A stretch of DNA of 29,931 nucleotides from an uncultured Eubacteriales bacterium (GTDB taxonomy: Bacteria; Bacillota; Clostridia; Peptostreptococcales; Anaerovoracaceae). The stretch lies in NCBI GenBank assembly GCA_900547295.1, contig URGK01000030.1, positions 1 to 29,931 on the forward strand. Reading direction: 5' to 3'. Every line of letters begins with the position of its first letter. Position 1 is the stretch's first letter. A program made the translations under genes and the position numbers. The notes beneath the pieces were generated by a model. It saw only the letters and a list, made by a program, of their open reading frames with translations, made no database searches and was not told the origin of the DNA. Below are positions 21,526 through 29,450 of this stretch, piece after piece.

Positions 21526-22830
21526 TTATTCTGATTCAGGCGTTATGACGAAATTCACTTCGTCATTGCCTCTGTCTATCTTAAGACATTCTATGACAGG
21601 ATAACTGCCGGCTGTAACATCCTCTGATTTCATAACATAATAATTTATATTGCAGTCCTCAAAGCAGTCACTGCTGTGAACTGTCACCGTATATTCAGGA
21701 TCAGGGCTGTATCCGTCATTGCTGCTTCCTGCAGATATAACTGAAACGACGTTTTTCTTCTGAATGCTGTAATCTGCAAATCTGTTTGCAAGTTCGACCA
21801 GCAGGTCTGCATAATCATAAATCCTGTCGTTTGCCTGTTTTTCCGAAGCAAGCATCATCGTAAGCTCTATGCTGGCGGAAATTCCGGCAAATGAACTGTT
21901 TTGATGAGTAATTTCAACATATGTATTCTCATCGCAGATACATCTGTAGCCGGCCGTACTGTCATTCATATATTCTTCTGTTTCAAGTGTGTATCCGTAT
22001 TTTTCGCATATCCGGCTGTAGGCTGCCTCATATTCCGCACGCTGCTCCTCTGAAATATATCCGTCGTCAGCTGACCGGCTTTCCCATTTGCCGCCTATGA
22101 TTCCTGACAGCATCAGCTCAAAAATTATAACTGCGACAGTAATAATCGCCACCGCTGTAATTGCAGATTTTTTGCGTTTTTGCCACCCTGCAGGTCTGTG
22201 ATATTTCTGAAACAGGAATATGGCCGCAAAAATTCCGGGAACTGCTGCAAAGTATACAGCCTGCTCAAAAATCCATGCAGTTCCTGCGACACCTGTAATA
22301 ATAGAATAAATCCTTTTGCTGAAGGCTGCAGCAAGGCAAAGAAGCGAAAGAGCTGCAATTCCTGCATTTAATTTCAGCCGCCTTCCTGTAAATTCTGCAA
22401 TAATGCTGCCTGCCAGAAGTCCGGCCACAGCAGCTTCCGCAATTCTCATATATAACCGGGCGGCATCTGTCTTTGCTTCATCAAAGCCGGCATTATCTGC
22501 CCAGCCGTAGAAGTATGCATTAATACTTCCGAACATAAAGAGAATTACAAGCAGCAGAACTGCTTTAAGACTGATGCGAAGTATCCTTTCCCCTCTGTCC
22601 TCCCGGAAAGAATACATAATATCGTCGTCCTTAGCCTCATCATTGATAAGATAATCAAGGCTTATATTAAAAAGCGCCGCAATCTGCCTGAGGTTTTCTA
22701 TATCGGGAATGCCCTTGTCTGCTTCCCATTTGGATACGGCCTGTCTTGAAACAAACAGGCGCTCTGCCATATCACGCTGCGACATATCATGCTTTTTTCT
22801 CTGCAGTTTTATTTTTTCGCCTAATGTCAT
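21526..22830 (-). CDS. Membrane-anchored XRE-family regulator with extracytoplasmic domain
   Basis: A 434-residue protein. Residues 1-66 form an XRE/Cro helix-turn-helix (QRKKHDMSQRDMAERLFVSRQAVSKWEADKG, then the PDIENLRQIAALF tail). Five hydrophobic segments follow at about 86-108, 128-148, 155-171, 185-208 and 222-246. Basic residues in the even loops (GRRLK; KYHRPAGWQKRKK) obey the positive-inside rule, placing the last 185 residues outside. That domain has six cysteines and no family I recognise. The start follows GGAGG. Function inferred: a one-component membrane sensor. The AEC gene downstream has its own promoter, leaving this gene as a single unit. Confidence 0.82.
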   Translation of the reverse strand: MTLGEKIKLQRKKHDMSQRDMAERLFVSRQAVSKWEADKGIPDIENLRQIAALFNISLDYLINDEAKDDDIMYSFREDRGERILRISLKAVLLLVILFMFGSINAYFYGWADNAGFDEAKTDAARLYMRIAEAAVAGLLAGSIIAEFTGRRLKLNAGIAALSLLCLAAAFSKRIYSIITGVAGTAWIFEQAVYFAAVPGIFAAIFLFQKYHRPAGWQKRKKSAITAVAIITVAVIIFELMLSGIIGGKWESRSADDGYISEEQRAEYEAAYSRICEKYGYTLETEEYMNDSTAGYRCICDENTYVEITHQNSSFAGISASIELTMMLASEKQANDRIYDYADLLVELANRFADYSIQKKNVVSVISAGSSNDGYSPDPEYTVTVHSSDCFEDCNINYYVMKSEDVTAGSYPVIECLKIDRGNDEVNFVITPESE

Positions 22831-22839
22831 ATGCACCTC

Positions 22840-22860
22840 CGGTAAGGCTTTATCGGTAAG
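22840..22860. repeat. Direct repeat CGGTAAG between promoter and XRE-regulator gene
   Basis: cggtaag at 22840-22846 and 22854-22860, a 14-base period, between the -10 and the ribosome binding site. It could be an autoregulatory operator. Confidence 0.4.
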
Positions 22861-22863
22861 TCA

Positions 22864-22892
22864 ATTATACACAGAGCCTTGAAAAAAAACAA
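22864..22892 (-). promoter_or_regulatory. Promoter of the membrane XRE regulator
   Basis: Minus strand: TTGTTT (22892-22887), 17-base spacer, TATAAT (22869-22864), about 34 bases before the ATG. Confidence 0.65.
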
Positions 22893-22958
22893 TAAATCAT
22901 CACCTCTGGAGGGCGCAACGCTTGGTTTCCTGCCTGATTTTACTTAATAATGTTCCGG

Positions 22959-23312
22959 CTATTTCATTTCCTTTTCAATCCACGCCATAAGCATATTGAC
23001 TATACGCCTCTGCTGATCTTCTGTAAGCTCTGTGCCTTTTGGTACGTGATACCACTTCTCAAGACAGCCTCTGCAACAGCAGGCGCATGCGTGCTGCGCC
23101 TTGAATACAGGGTGTCCTCTCATGGGCGTCTGCCTGCCGTCATTTGCAATATATGCAGGCGCAAGGCGTTTTTTTATGAAGACCTCCGCATGCTCTCTTA
23201 TCTTGTCTGTTCCCTTTGCCGTAACATATTCTCTGTCTTTTGAGTCGAGATGAAATCCTGCTCTGAATCTGGATTTTTCAAGTCTTTTGAAGGTCTGCTC
23301 TATTGTCGCCAT
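22959..23312 (-). CDS. DUF4186 family protein
   Basis: A 117-residue protein of unknown function. The segment NDGRQTPMRGHPVFKAQHACACCCRGCLEKW (about 57-87) is the DUF4186 hallmark, with five cysteines and two histidines that could bind metal; upstream is FRAGFHLDSKDREYV. ATG at 23312 is chosen because GGGAG precedes it and it starts one base after the stop of the ArsC/Spx-like gene, suggesting coupling. Last gene of a three-gene unit. Confidence 0.85.
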   Translation of the reverse strand: MATIEQTFKRLEKSRFRAGFHLDSKDREYVTAKGTDKIREHAEVFIKKRLAPAYIANDGRQTPMRGHPVFKAQHACACCCRGCLEKWYHVPKGTELTEDQQRRIVNMLMAWIEKEMK

Positions 23313-23313
23313 A

Positions 23314-23655
23314 TTACTCCCATTCTTTCCATACATCAGGCATATATCCCGTTGTGGCCTGTCTGCCGTTTCTGACTACAGGTGTTTTTATAACCTGCTG
23401 GTTTTCAAGGAGCGTTTCCTCCCTGCTGTTTTCTGACATATGTCTGACAAGAGCAAGAGCCTGCCTGTCCCTGCAGTTTTCGTCCAGCAGATTTTCAAAT
23501 CCTCCGACAGCCCTGATAACTCCTGCAAGCTCGCCTCTGCTCATACCTTTTTGCTTCATATCAATGAACTGGTATTTAATCTTTCTCTCTTTAAAATATC
23601 TGACAGCTTTTTTGGTATCATTGCATTTGTTTGTCCCGAATATCTGTATGTTCAT
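23314..23655 (-). CDS. ArsC/Spx-like thioredoxin-fold protein
   Basis: A 113-residue protein of the ArsC/Spx/YffB family. Seen: beta strand NIQIFGTNKC (Cys11) with CxxxK (CNDTK, a CX3K variant), FKERKIKYQFIDMKQKGMSRGEL, IKTPVVRNGRQATTGY with the cis-proline TP, and a C-terminal helix. Only one cysteine stands in the active-site loop, so the Spx CXXC redox switch is missing and arsenate reductase or a regulatory role are both uncertain. It is flanked by the 88-residue membrane protein and DUF4186 gene, with AGGAAAT before the ATG. Confidence 0.82.
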   Translation of the reverse strand: MNIQIFGTNKCNDTKKAVRYFKERKIKYQFIDMKQKGMSRGELAGVIRAVGGFENLLDENCRDRQALALVRHMSENSREETLLENQQVIKTPVVRNGRQATTGYMPDVWKEWE

Positions 23656-23674
23656 AAATTTCCTCCAGACAGAT

Positions 23675-23697
23675 AAAGGGCAGTATCCCCGCCCTTT
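23675..23697 (-). other. Intercistronic hairpin after the polylysine-tail gene
   Basis: aaagggc (23675-23681) pairs with gccctttg's gcccttt (23691-23697) around nine bases, a few bases past the upstream stop. No T-run follows on the minus strand, so it is more likely an mRNA stability element than a terminator. Confidence 0.4.
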
Positions 23698-23700
23698 GAA

Positions 23701-23967
23701 TTATCTTTTTTTCTTTTTCTTTTTTTTGTTTGCACGAGCCACATCATACTGCGCTGTAGCATTTCTCTGCGCTCTCTTGGCATCTCCGCTTCTTTTAATG
23801 AAGTAAAAGCCTGTAAATGCAAGTCCGAATACCACAAACAGTATGAGTACGTGCTTGAGAGGACTGTCTGCCGAAACCAGACCGAACAGTCTCATCATCA
23901 GAAATGCTGAAATCTGAAATACCCAGAAGTATATTACAAAACCTATTATACTTGATTTATTGTCCAT
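23701..23967 (-). CDS. Small two-helix membrane protein with polylysine tail
   Basis: An 88-residue protein I do not recognise. Two hydrophobic segments (about 7-29 and 37-56) are followed by a basic cytoplasmic tail ending in seven lysines and an arginine, encoded by AAA/AAG codons. Short hydrophilic N-terminus, no signal peptide cleavage site. GGGAG precedes the ATG and a clear promoter lies upstream. It is the first gene of the ArsC/Spx-DUF4186 unit. The tail may bind acidic lipid or nucleic acid; this is speculation. Confidence 0.7.
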   Translation of the reverse strand: MDNKSSIIGFVIYFWVFQISAFLMMRLFGLVSADSPLKHVLILFVVFGLAFTGFYFIKRSGDAKRAQRNATAQYDVARANKKKKKKKR

Positions 23968-23996
23968 ATCTGTTCTCCCGAAAACATATTTTCTCT

Positions 23997-24025
23997 ATTA
24001 TATAATCTTTTTTGACAATTGGCAA
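23997..24025 (-). promoter_or_regulatory. Promoter of polylysine protein/ArsC-like/DUF4186 unit
   Basis: Minus strand: TTGCCA (24025-24020), 17-base spacer, TATAAT (24002-23997), just past the mscS stop. Confidence 0.7.
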
Positions 24026-24026
24026 T

Positions 24027-24818
24027 TTATTTCTTAACGATTACATCTATATGGGTATACGGTATCTCTATTCCCGCCTCATCAAGAGCCTCTTTGGATT
24101 TCTCTCCAAGGTAATATCTCACGTCCCAGTAATTCTCCGGTTTTGTCCATACCTGAAAATCAAATATTACGGCGCTTTCGCCATGTTCAGCCACGCCTAT
24201 GCGGTATCCTCTGTCTTTCATTACAAAGCTGCAGCTGTCCGCCACCCCGGCAAGGACTGTTTTTACCTTATCTATCTCGGCATCGTAGCTGACCCCTATG
24301 CGCAGATCAACTCTCCTGGCCTCGGTTCTTGTAAAGTTGATAAGAGCGCTGTTTGATATGCTGCTGTTTGGTATCGACACCACCTTGTTATCAACAGTCT
24401 TGAGAGTGGTGTTAAGTATGTCGATTTCCTCCACAGAGCCCTCGATATCATTTGTCATCACATAATCGCCCTTGCCGAAAGGCTTTGTCACAAGGATTAT
24501 AATGCCGCCCGCCACATTGGCAAGGCTGTCCTTGAGGGCAAGCGCAATCGCCGCACCCGCTGCGCCTATCACAGCAATAAATGTGGAAGTGTTGACTCCA
24601 AGCTCTGAAAGCACTGAAACAATTATGACTATCAGAGCCGCAACCTTAACGGAATTGATTACCAGCGTATGCAGCGCTCCGTCTATTGTGGATTTAGCCA
24701 GAATTTTTCTTATCAGAACTGTGACTATTTTTAAAATCAGAAGTCCCGCCAGCAGTATAATCAGGGCATTTATCCAGCCTGCCCATGAGCTGCCGGCCAC
24801 CTTATCCAATATATTCAT
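24027..24818 (-). CDS. MscS family small-conductance mechanosensitive channel
   Basis: Osmotic safety valve, 263 residues. Seen: three hydrophobic helices (about 14-36, 52-75, 78-106), the pore helix TM3 rich in Ala/Gly (AVIGAAGAAIALALKDSLANVAGG), the beta domain with FGKGDYVMTNDIEGSVEEIDILNTTLKT and VVSIPNSSISNSALINF, and the C-terminal alpha/beta region. The length fits the minimal MscS. ATG overlaps the typA stop as TAATG, so it is co-translated with typA. Confidence 0.95.
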   Translation of the reverse strand: MNILDKVAGSSWAGWINALIILLAGLLILKIVTVLIRKILAKSTIDGALHTLVINSVKVAALIVIIVSVLSELGVNTSTFIAVIGAAGAAIALALKDSLANVAGGIIILVTKPFGKGDYVMTNDIEGSVEEIDILNTTLKTVDNKVVSIPNSSISNSALINFTRTEARRVDLRIGVSYDAEIDKVKTVLAGVADSCSFVMKDRGYRIGVAEHGESAVIFDFQVWTKPENYWDVRYYLGEKSKEALDEAGIEIPYTHIDVIVKK

Positions 24819-26704
24819 TATACTTCCTCATAAACTCTACCGCTTCTTCTTCTTTCGATTTCGTGAAGCAGTTTTTTCCTCAGACGTATATCATCCGGTG
24901 TGATTTCAACCAGCTCGTCATCATTTATAAATTCAAGAGCCTCTTCAAGAGTAAACTCTCTGTGCGGTGAAAGTCTGATTGCCTCATCGCTTCCCGCAGC
25001 TCTCATATTTGTGGCTTTTTTGGATTTGCATGGGTTTACCACCATATCTTCGTTTCTGGAGTTCATACCGACTATCATACCCTCGTAGACTCTGGTTCCC
25101 GGCGCAATAAACATCTGAACTCTCTCTCCTATGTTAAACAGCGCGTAAGGAGTAGCAACGCCCTCCTCCTGAGCTATGGCAACGCCGTTTATTCTCTGAG
25201 GTATGTCACCCTTGTATTCTCCGAATGAATCAAAACGTCTTACCATTGTGCCCTCGCCTCTGGTATCGTTTATGAATTCTGTTCTGTATCCGAGAAGTCC
25301 TCTTGTCGGCACCAGATATTCTATCTTTGAAAATCCGTTTTCACCTGACATCTGTGTCATTATACCCTTTCTTAAATTAAGCTTGGATATAACGGAGCCG
25401 GCGTATTCATCGGGAACAGAAACCACAACCTCCTCGATAGGCTCAAGCGGCTCGTTGTTCGGTCCTCTTCTAAGTATAACCTCAGGCTTTGATACTGCAA
25501 GCTCATAGCCCTCTCTTCTCATATTTTCGATAAGTATTGAAAGATGAAGCTCGCCTCTGCCTGAAACCTTGAAGCTGTCTGTGCTGTCTGTAGGCTCTAC
25601 GAGAAGTCCCACATTTACCTCAAGCTCCTTTTCGAGTCTTTCTTTGATATGTCTTGATGTCACATATTTACCCGATTTGCCCGCAAACGGTGACTTGTTT
25701 ACCATAAAGTTCATCGAAAGCGTAGGCTCTTCGATTTTAATCATATCCATTGCCTCAGGGTGGTCAGGGTCGCATATGGTTTCACCTATGGAAATATCAG
25801 ATATACCCGATATTACGGCAATATCTCCTGCCTGCGCTTCTTTTACCGCAGTTCTCTTGAGTCCTCTGTATGTAAACACCTGATTTACCTTGCAGTTTTT
25901 AATGCTGCCGTCATCCTTGGTAACTGCAACGGTCTGTCCCTCTTTTATGACGCCTCTTGTAATACGGCCGATGCCCAGTCTGCCAATATAGTCATCATAT
26001 CCCAGTGTTGAAACCTGAAGCTGCAGAGGCTCTGCTGTTCTGTCTGGATATATGTCGCAGTGCTCAAGGATTGTTTCAAACAGCGGTTTGATGCTGAGTC
26101 CGCCCTGTCCGCCTGCCGTATTCTTTCTTACCTTGTTGTCCCCTGACTGTACGTTGATGTTCTCTGCTTCCGCAGGATCTCTTACTACTATTCCCTGTCT
26201 TGCTATTCCGTACAGAATAGGGAAGTCAAGCTGCTTGTCATTGGCTTCAAGGTCCATAAACAACTCGTATACCATATCGACAACCTCATCAATTCTGGCA
26301 TCTCTTTTGTCTATTTTGTTGATAAGCAAAATCGGGTTGATGCCCTGCTCTAAAGATTTCTTGAGTACAAATCTTGTCTGAGGCATAGGACCCTCTGATG
26401 AGTCCACCAGAAGTATAACCGTATCAACGGTTTTCATTATACGCTCAACCTCTGAGGAGAAGTCGGCGTGACCCGGTGTATCAACTATATTTATTTTTAC
26501 ATCGTTGTACATTACAGAGCAGTTTTTGGAGTAGATTGTAATGCCTCTTTCTCTTTCGATGTCATCGGAGTCCATTACGCAGTCAACGACCTCTTCATTG
26601 GCTCTGAACACTCCACTCTGGTTTAAGAATGCGTCTACCAGAGTTGACTTGCCTGCATCTACGTGAGCAATAACCGCTATGTTTATAATCTTTTGTCTGT
26701 CCAT
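24818..26704 (-). CDS. typA: Ribosome-associated GTPase TypA/BipA
   Basis: Translational GTPase (628 residues) that binds ribosomes and helps 50S assembly and stress adaptation. Seen: P-loop AHVDAGKST (G1), RERGITI (G2), DTPGHADF (G3), NKIDKRDA (G4), then EF-G-like domains II, III and V, and the TypA-specific C-terminus with GERVQMFIAPGTRVYEGMIVG, KATNMRAAGSDEAI and LEFINDDELVEITP. The P-loop has Ala where most TypA proteins I know have His (AHVDHGKTT). Weak ribosome binding site (GGAAAGAG). Followed directly by mscS. Confidence 0.96.
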   Translation of the reverse strand: MDRQKIINIAVIAHVDAGKSTLVDAFLNQSGVFRANEEVVDCVMDSDDIERERGITIYSKNCSVMYNDVKINIVDTPGHADFSSEVERIMKTVDTVILLVDSSEGPMPQTRFVLKKSLEQGINPILLINKIDKRDARIDEVVDMVYELFMDLEANDKQLDFPILYGIARQGIVVRDPAEAENINVQSGDNKVRKNTAGGQGGLSIKPLFETILEHCDIYPDRTAEPLQLQVSTLGYDDYIGRLGIGRITRGVIKEGQTVAVTKDDGSIKNCKVNQVFTYRGLKRTAVKEAQAGDIAVISGISDISIGETICDPDHPEAMDMIKIEEPTLSMNFMVNKSPFAGKSGKYVTSRHIKERLEKELEVNVGLLVEPTDSTDSFKVSGRGELHLSILIENMRREGYELAVSKPEVILRRGPNNEPLEPIEEVVVSVPDEYAGSVISKLNLRKGIMTQMSGENGFSKIEYLVPTRGLLGYRTEFINDTRGEGTMVRRFDSFGEYKGDIPQRINGVAIAQEEGVATPYALFNIGERVQMFIAPGTRVYEGMIVGMNSRNEDMVVNPCKSKKATNMRAAGSDEAIRLSPHREFTLEEALEFINDDELVEITPDDIRLRKKLLHEIERRRSGRVYEEV

Positions 26705-26743
26705 TAATTAAACACTCTTTCCATAAAAATTTATAACTGAATA

Positions 26744-26772
26744 ATTATATCACATATATGCATCTAATGCAA
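26744..26772 (-). promoter_or_regulatory. Promoter of typA-mscS
   Basis: Minus strand: TTGCAT (26772-26767), 17-base spacer, TATAAT (26749-26744) in the extended form TGATATAAT. The -35 touches the end of the psuG hairpin. Confidence 0.75.
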
Positions 26773-26801
26773 ATCGGGCAGCCCGAAAAGACTGCCCGAT
26801 T
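26772..26801 (-). terminator. Terminator-like hairpin after psuG
   Basis: AATCGGGCAG (26801-26792 on the minus strand) pairs with CTGCCCGATT (26781-26772): perfect 10-bp stem with a 10-base loop, 15 bases past the psuG stop. The tail, TGCATTAG, is poor in T, so termination may be partial. Confidence 0.65.
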
Positions 26802-26815
26802 ACTGTAATTCACAA

Positions 26816-27724
26816 CTATTTTATATATTTTGCTATTCTTGCACCGATATGAGCGTTATTGATAACCAGCTTGATGTTTGCCTCAAGGCTTCTGCCCTCC
26901 GTAAGTTCCTTGACTCTGTTGAGCAGGAACGGCGTAATTCTCTTGCCTGTGATTTTCTGCTCGCTGCATTCTGCAAGGGCTTCGCATATAACCTTGTCCA
27001 TTTTTTCGTAAGGTATTTCGTCAGCCTCAGGAATAGGGCAGCCTATGAGAACCGAGCCTTTAAGTCCCAGCTCGCTCTTAAGTGAGATAGCCTCTCCTAT
27101 TGCCTCTGGATCGTCCATTGAGTATTCTGATTTGAAGCCGCTTCTTCTGCTGTAGAATGCAGGGAATTCCTCCGCGCCGTATGAAATAACAGGCACTCCC
27201 GCTGTTTCAAGGTACTCAAGTGTTGCTCCTATGTCAAGGATTGATTTAACGCCTGCGCATACTACTGCAACGTCTGTGTTCTTGAGTTCCTCAAGGTCTG
27301 CCGATATGTCAAAGCTTTCGCCTGCGCCTCTGTGAACCCCTCCTATGCCGCCTGTTACAAACAGCTTAATGCCTGCCATTTTGGCAGCTATCATAGTGCC
27401 TGCTACAGTGGTTGCTCCATCTCTTTTGCCTGCAATTACAAACGGATAATCTCGTCTGCTTACTTTCATTACATTCTCCGCTTTTGCAAGATACTCTATA
27501 TCATCATTTGTCAGTCCGACTTTAATTCTTCCCTGTATAATTCCGATTGTTGCAGGGACTGCACCCTCCTGTCTGATAGCTTCTTCAACGGCTACGGCTG
27601 TCTTAACGTTGTCAGGGTAAGGCATACCGTGAGAAATTATTGTTGATTCAAGCGCAACTACAGGCTTTCCCTGCTCTATTGCTTCTTTAACTACAGGATT
27701 TACATCTAAATATTCGCTAAACAT
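26816..27724 (-). CDS. psuG: Pseudouridine-5'-phosphate glycosidase
   Basis: Splits pseudouridine 5'-phosphate into uracil and ribose 5-phosphate, the second step of pseudouridine breakdown. Seen: ALESTIISHGMPYPDN, VPATIGIIQGRIKVGL, KVSRRDYPFVIA, DGATTVAGTMIAAKMAGIKLFVTGGIGGVHRG, VVCAGVKSILDIGATLEYLET and SYGAEEFPAFYSRRSG, all typical. I chose the ATG at 27724 (302 residues), preceded by GGAGGG. The start lies inside psuK (19-base overlap), coupling kinase and glycosidase. Confidence 0.97.
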   Translation of the reverse strand: MFSEYLDVNPVVKEAIEQGKPVVALESTIISHGMPYPDNVKTAVAVEEAIRQEGAVPATIGIIQGRIKVGLTNDDIEYLAKAENVMKVSRRDYPFVIAGKRDGATTVAGTMIAAKMAGIKLFVTGGIGGVHRGAGESFDISADLEELKNTDVAVVCAGVKSILDIGATLEYLETAGVPVISYGAEEFPAFYSRRSGFKSEYSMDDPEAIGEAISLKSELGLKGSVLIGCPIPEADEIPYEKMDKVICEALAECSEQKITGKRITPFLLNRVKELTEGRSLEANIKLVINNAHIGARIAKYIK

Positions 27725-28620
27725 CTGATTCCCTCCATACATATATTTTTGTTTACGGCTGTGCTGCTTTTCATAGCAAAGGCTGCCGCTGCCATTCCAA
27801 GCTTTGCTGTCTGTTCTGTACTGAGATTTTTTATAAACCCCATTATTATTGCTGCCGAAAAGGCGTCTCCCGCGCCTGTGGCGCTTACGATTTCGACATC
27901 TCCGGGTCTGATAAATCCATCAGAGCTCCTATCTGCATAGTATACACCATTTTCGCCTAAAGTTATATATACTTTTTGCACTCCCTTGTCAAGAAATGCG
28001 GCTCCGGCTTTCCTGATGCCTTTTTCATCTCTGATTCTGATACCGCTGAGGATTTCCGCCTCAAGCAGATTCGGCTTTATTATATCAAATTTCCCGATTA
28101 TATCTGCCGCCCGCGCTGCCTTTGTAACCGATACGGGATCAAGAAATTTGGCCGTTTCTTTAGTGGTTTTAACCACATACTCCAAAAGCTCCGGCTCCAG
28201 ATTTGTATCGAGTGCAACAATGCGGCTTTGCTCTATGAGCGGTCTTGCACTGTCTATAAATTCGGGAGTTATTCTCTCCAGTATATCCATATTGCATATG
28301 GCAAGCTCCATATCGTTTCGGTGATTTAATATGGAAAGGTACATCGCTGAGTTTTCACCCTCGGCAACGCTGATATGGCTTGTATCAACGCCAAGGCTTC
28401 TAAGCTCCTCAACCGCGCCAGCTCCCATATAGTCATCTCCTGCCACAGATACCATAGCCACATCACCGCCCAGTCTTGCTATGTTTTCGGTGATGTTTCT
28501 GCCCACTCCGCCGTAGGACATTCTTATCCTGCCGGGGTTTGAGTCTTTGTATATAAGTTCTTCATAGGGCATTCCCTCTATGTCAATATTAATGCCGCCT
28601 ATTACTGTAATCTCTGCCAT
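27706..28620 (-). CDS. psuK: Pseudouridine kinase (PfkB family)
   Basis: PfkB-type sugar kinase that phosphorylates pseudouridine. Seen: ITVIGGINIDIEGMP at the N-terminus, the glycine-rich GGVGRNITENIARLGG, an ALDTNLEP and KPNLLEAEILSG segment, and the catalytic anion hole SATGAGDAFSAAI. The assignment to pseudouridine rather than ribose or fructose-phosphate rests on the adjacent psuG. ATG at 28620 (304 residues) is chosen for the AGGAGG right before it, whose TAG is the EFR1 stop codon. No PsuT-type transporter is encoded in view. Confidence 0.92.
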   Translation of the reverse strand: MAEITVIGGINIDIEGMPYEELIYKDSNPGRIRMSYGGVGRNITENIARLGGDVAMVSVAGDDYMGAGAVEELRSLGVDTSHISVAEGENSAMYLSILNHRNDMELAICNMDILERITPEFIDSARPLIEQSRIVALDTNLEPELLEYVVKTTKETAKFLDPVSVTKAARAADIIGKFDIIKPNLLEAEILSGIRIRDEKGIRKAGAAFLDKGVQKVYITLGENGVYYADRSSDGFIRPGDVEIVSATGAGDAFSAAIIMGFIKNLSTEQTAKLGMAAAAFAMKSSTAVNKNICMEGIRCLANI

Positions 28621-28628
28621 TTTACCTC

Positions 28629-29450
28629 CTAGATAAATGTTTCGGGCTCCGCTCTCCTGCTCCACTGCTGCTCAAGCTCGTGCTGATGATAGAGATATCC
28701 TTTGTCATCATAGTATTTGGCACCGGCAGGACATCGTTTAATGCAGGCGCAGCATTTAATGCATATGCCCGTAACCTTTGAGAAGTCCTCCGCATCAATA
28801 GAGCCCATAGTGCATATTTTTGCGCATTTGCCGCATTTAATGCATCTGCTTTCGTCTGTTTTCGGCTTTACTTTTCGTATATCTATATGAACGCCCTGCC
28901 TGTCCCTCGGCTGATAATATCCGCTGTAAGGCTTAGGGGTGCCCTTTGCTTCTATCATTTCAAAGCTGTCTGCGGAAGATATCTTATTAAATATATCCTC
29001 TGCAAAACCGCTGACTTTAGCCATATCCTGTTCATCGGGCCTGCCTGCTCCCAGCACCTTTGAGAATGAATGCTCACCTATAAAGGCTCCTGCGGCTATC
29101 GTCCTGATGCCGCCCGCCTCCATTATATCCCGAAGCTCTATGAGCGCATCGTCATAGTTTCTGTTGCCGTAAAGCACTACAGGCACTCCCAGCGCTCCGT
29201 TTCCTCTGATATCTGCAAGATATTTGAGAAGCACGTTGGGCACTCTGCCTGCAATTACAGGCGTACCGAATACGACAAGATCGCCTGCCGAAAATTCCAT
29301 AGGCTCTGTCCTTGCCTGCGGAAGCGAGAAGTCATATGTAAGTCTGTCGCAGCCGAGCCTGCCTGCAAGCTCATCCGCAAGCTTTTCGACCACCTTTGAA
29401 GTTGTCTGCGTCCCTGTAAAATATACCGCCCAAACCCTGTTTGTTTTCAT
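28629..29450 (-). CDS. EFR1-type flavodoxin-ferredoxin fusion protein
   Basis: A 273-residue redox protein. Residues about 8-160 resemble flavodoxin (YFTGTQTTSK phosphate loop, FGTPVIAGRVPN, LYGNRNYDDA). Two 4Fe-4S ferredoxin motifs follow: CIKCGKCAKIC (Cys203, 206, 209, 213) and CIKCCACIKRC (Cys230, 233, 236, 240). This is the EFR1 family arrangement of anaerobes; partners are unknown. Its ATG overlaps the phosphatase stop (ATGA), and its stop overlaps the psuK ribosome binding site. The link with pseudouridine genes is by operon only. Confidence 0.9.
   Translation of the reverse strand: MKTNRVWAVYFTGTQTTSKVVEKLADELAGRLGCDRLTYDFSLPQARTEPMEFSAGDLVVFGTPVIAGRVPNVLLKYLADIRGNGALGVPVVLYGNRNYDDALIELRDIMEAGGIRTIAAGAFIGEHSFSKVLGAGRPDEQDMAKVSGFAEDIFNKISSADSFEMIEAKGTPKPYSGYYQPRDRQGVHIDIRKVKPKTDESRCIKCGKCAKICTMGSIDAEDFSKVTGICIKCCACIKRCPAGAKYYDDKGYLYHQHELEQQWSRRAEPETFI

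Noticed and set aside
22861..22958. Terminator between the DUF4186 gene and the XRE regulator
   Set aside because: There is a run of eight T on the minus strand, but the only stem before it is three or four bp (CCTCCAGAGG).
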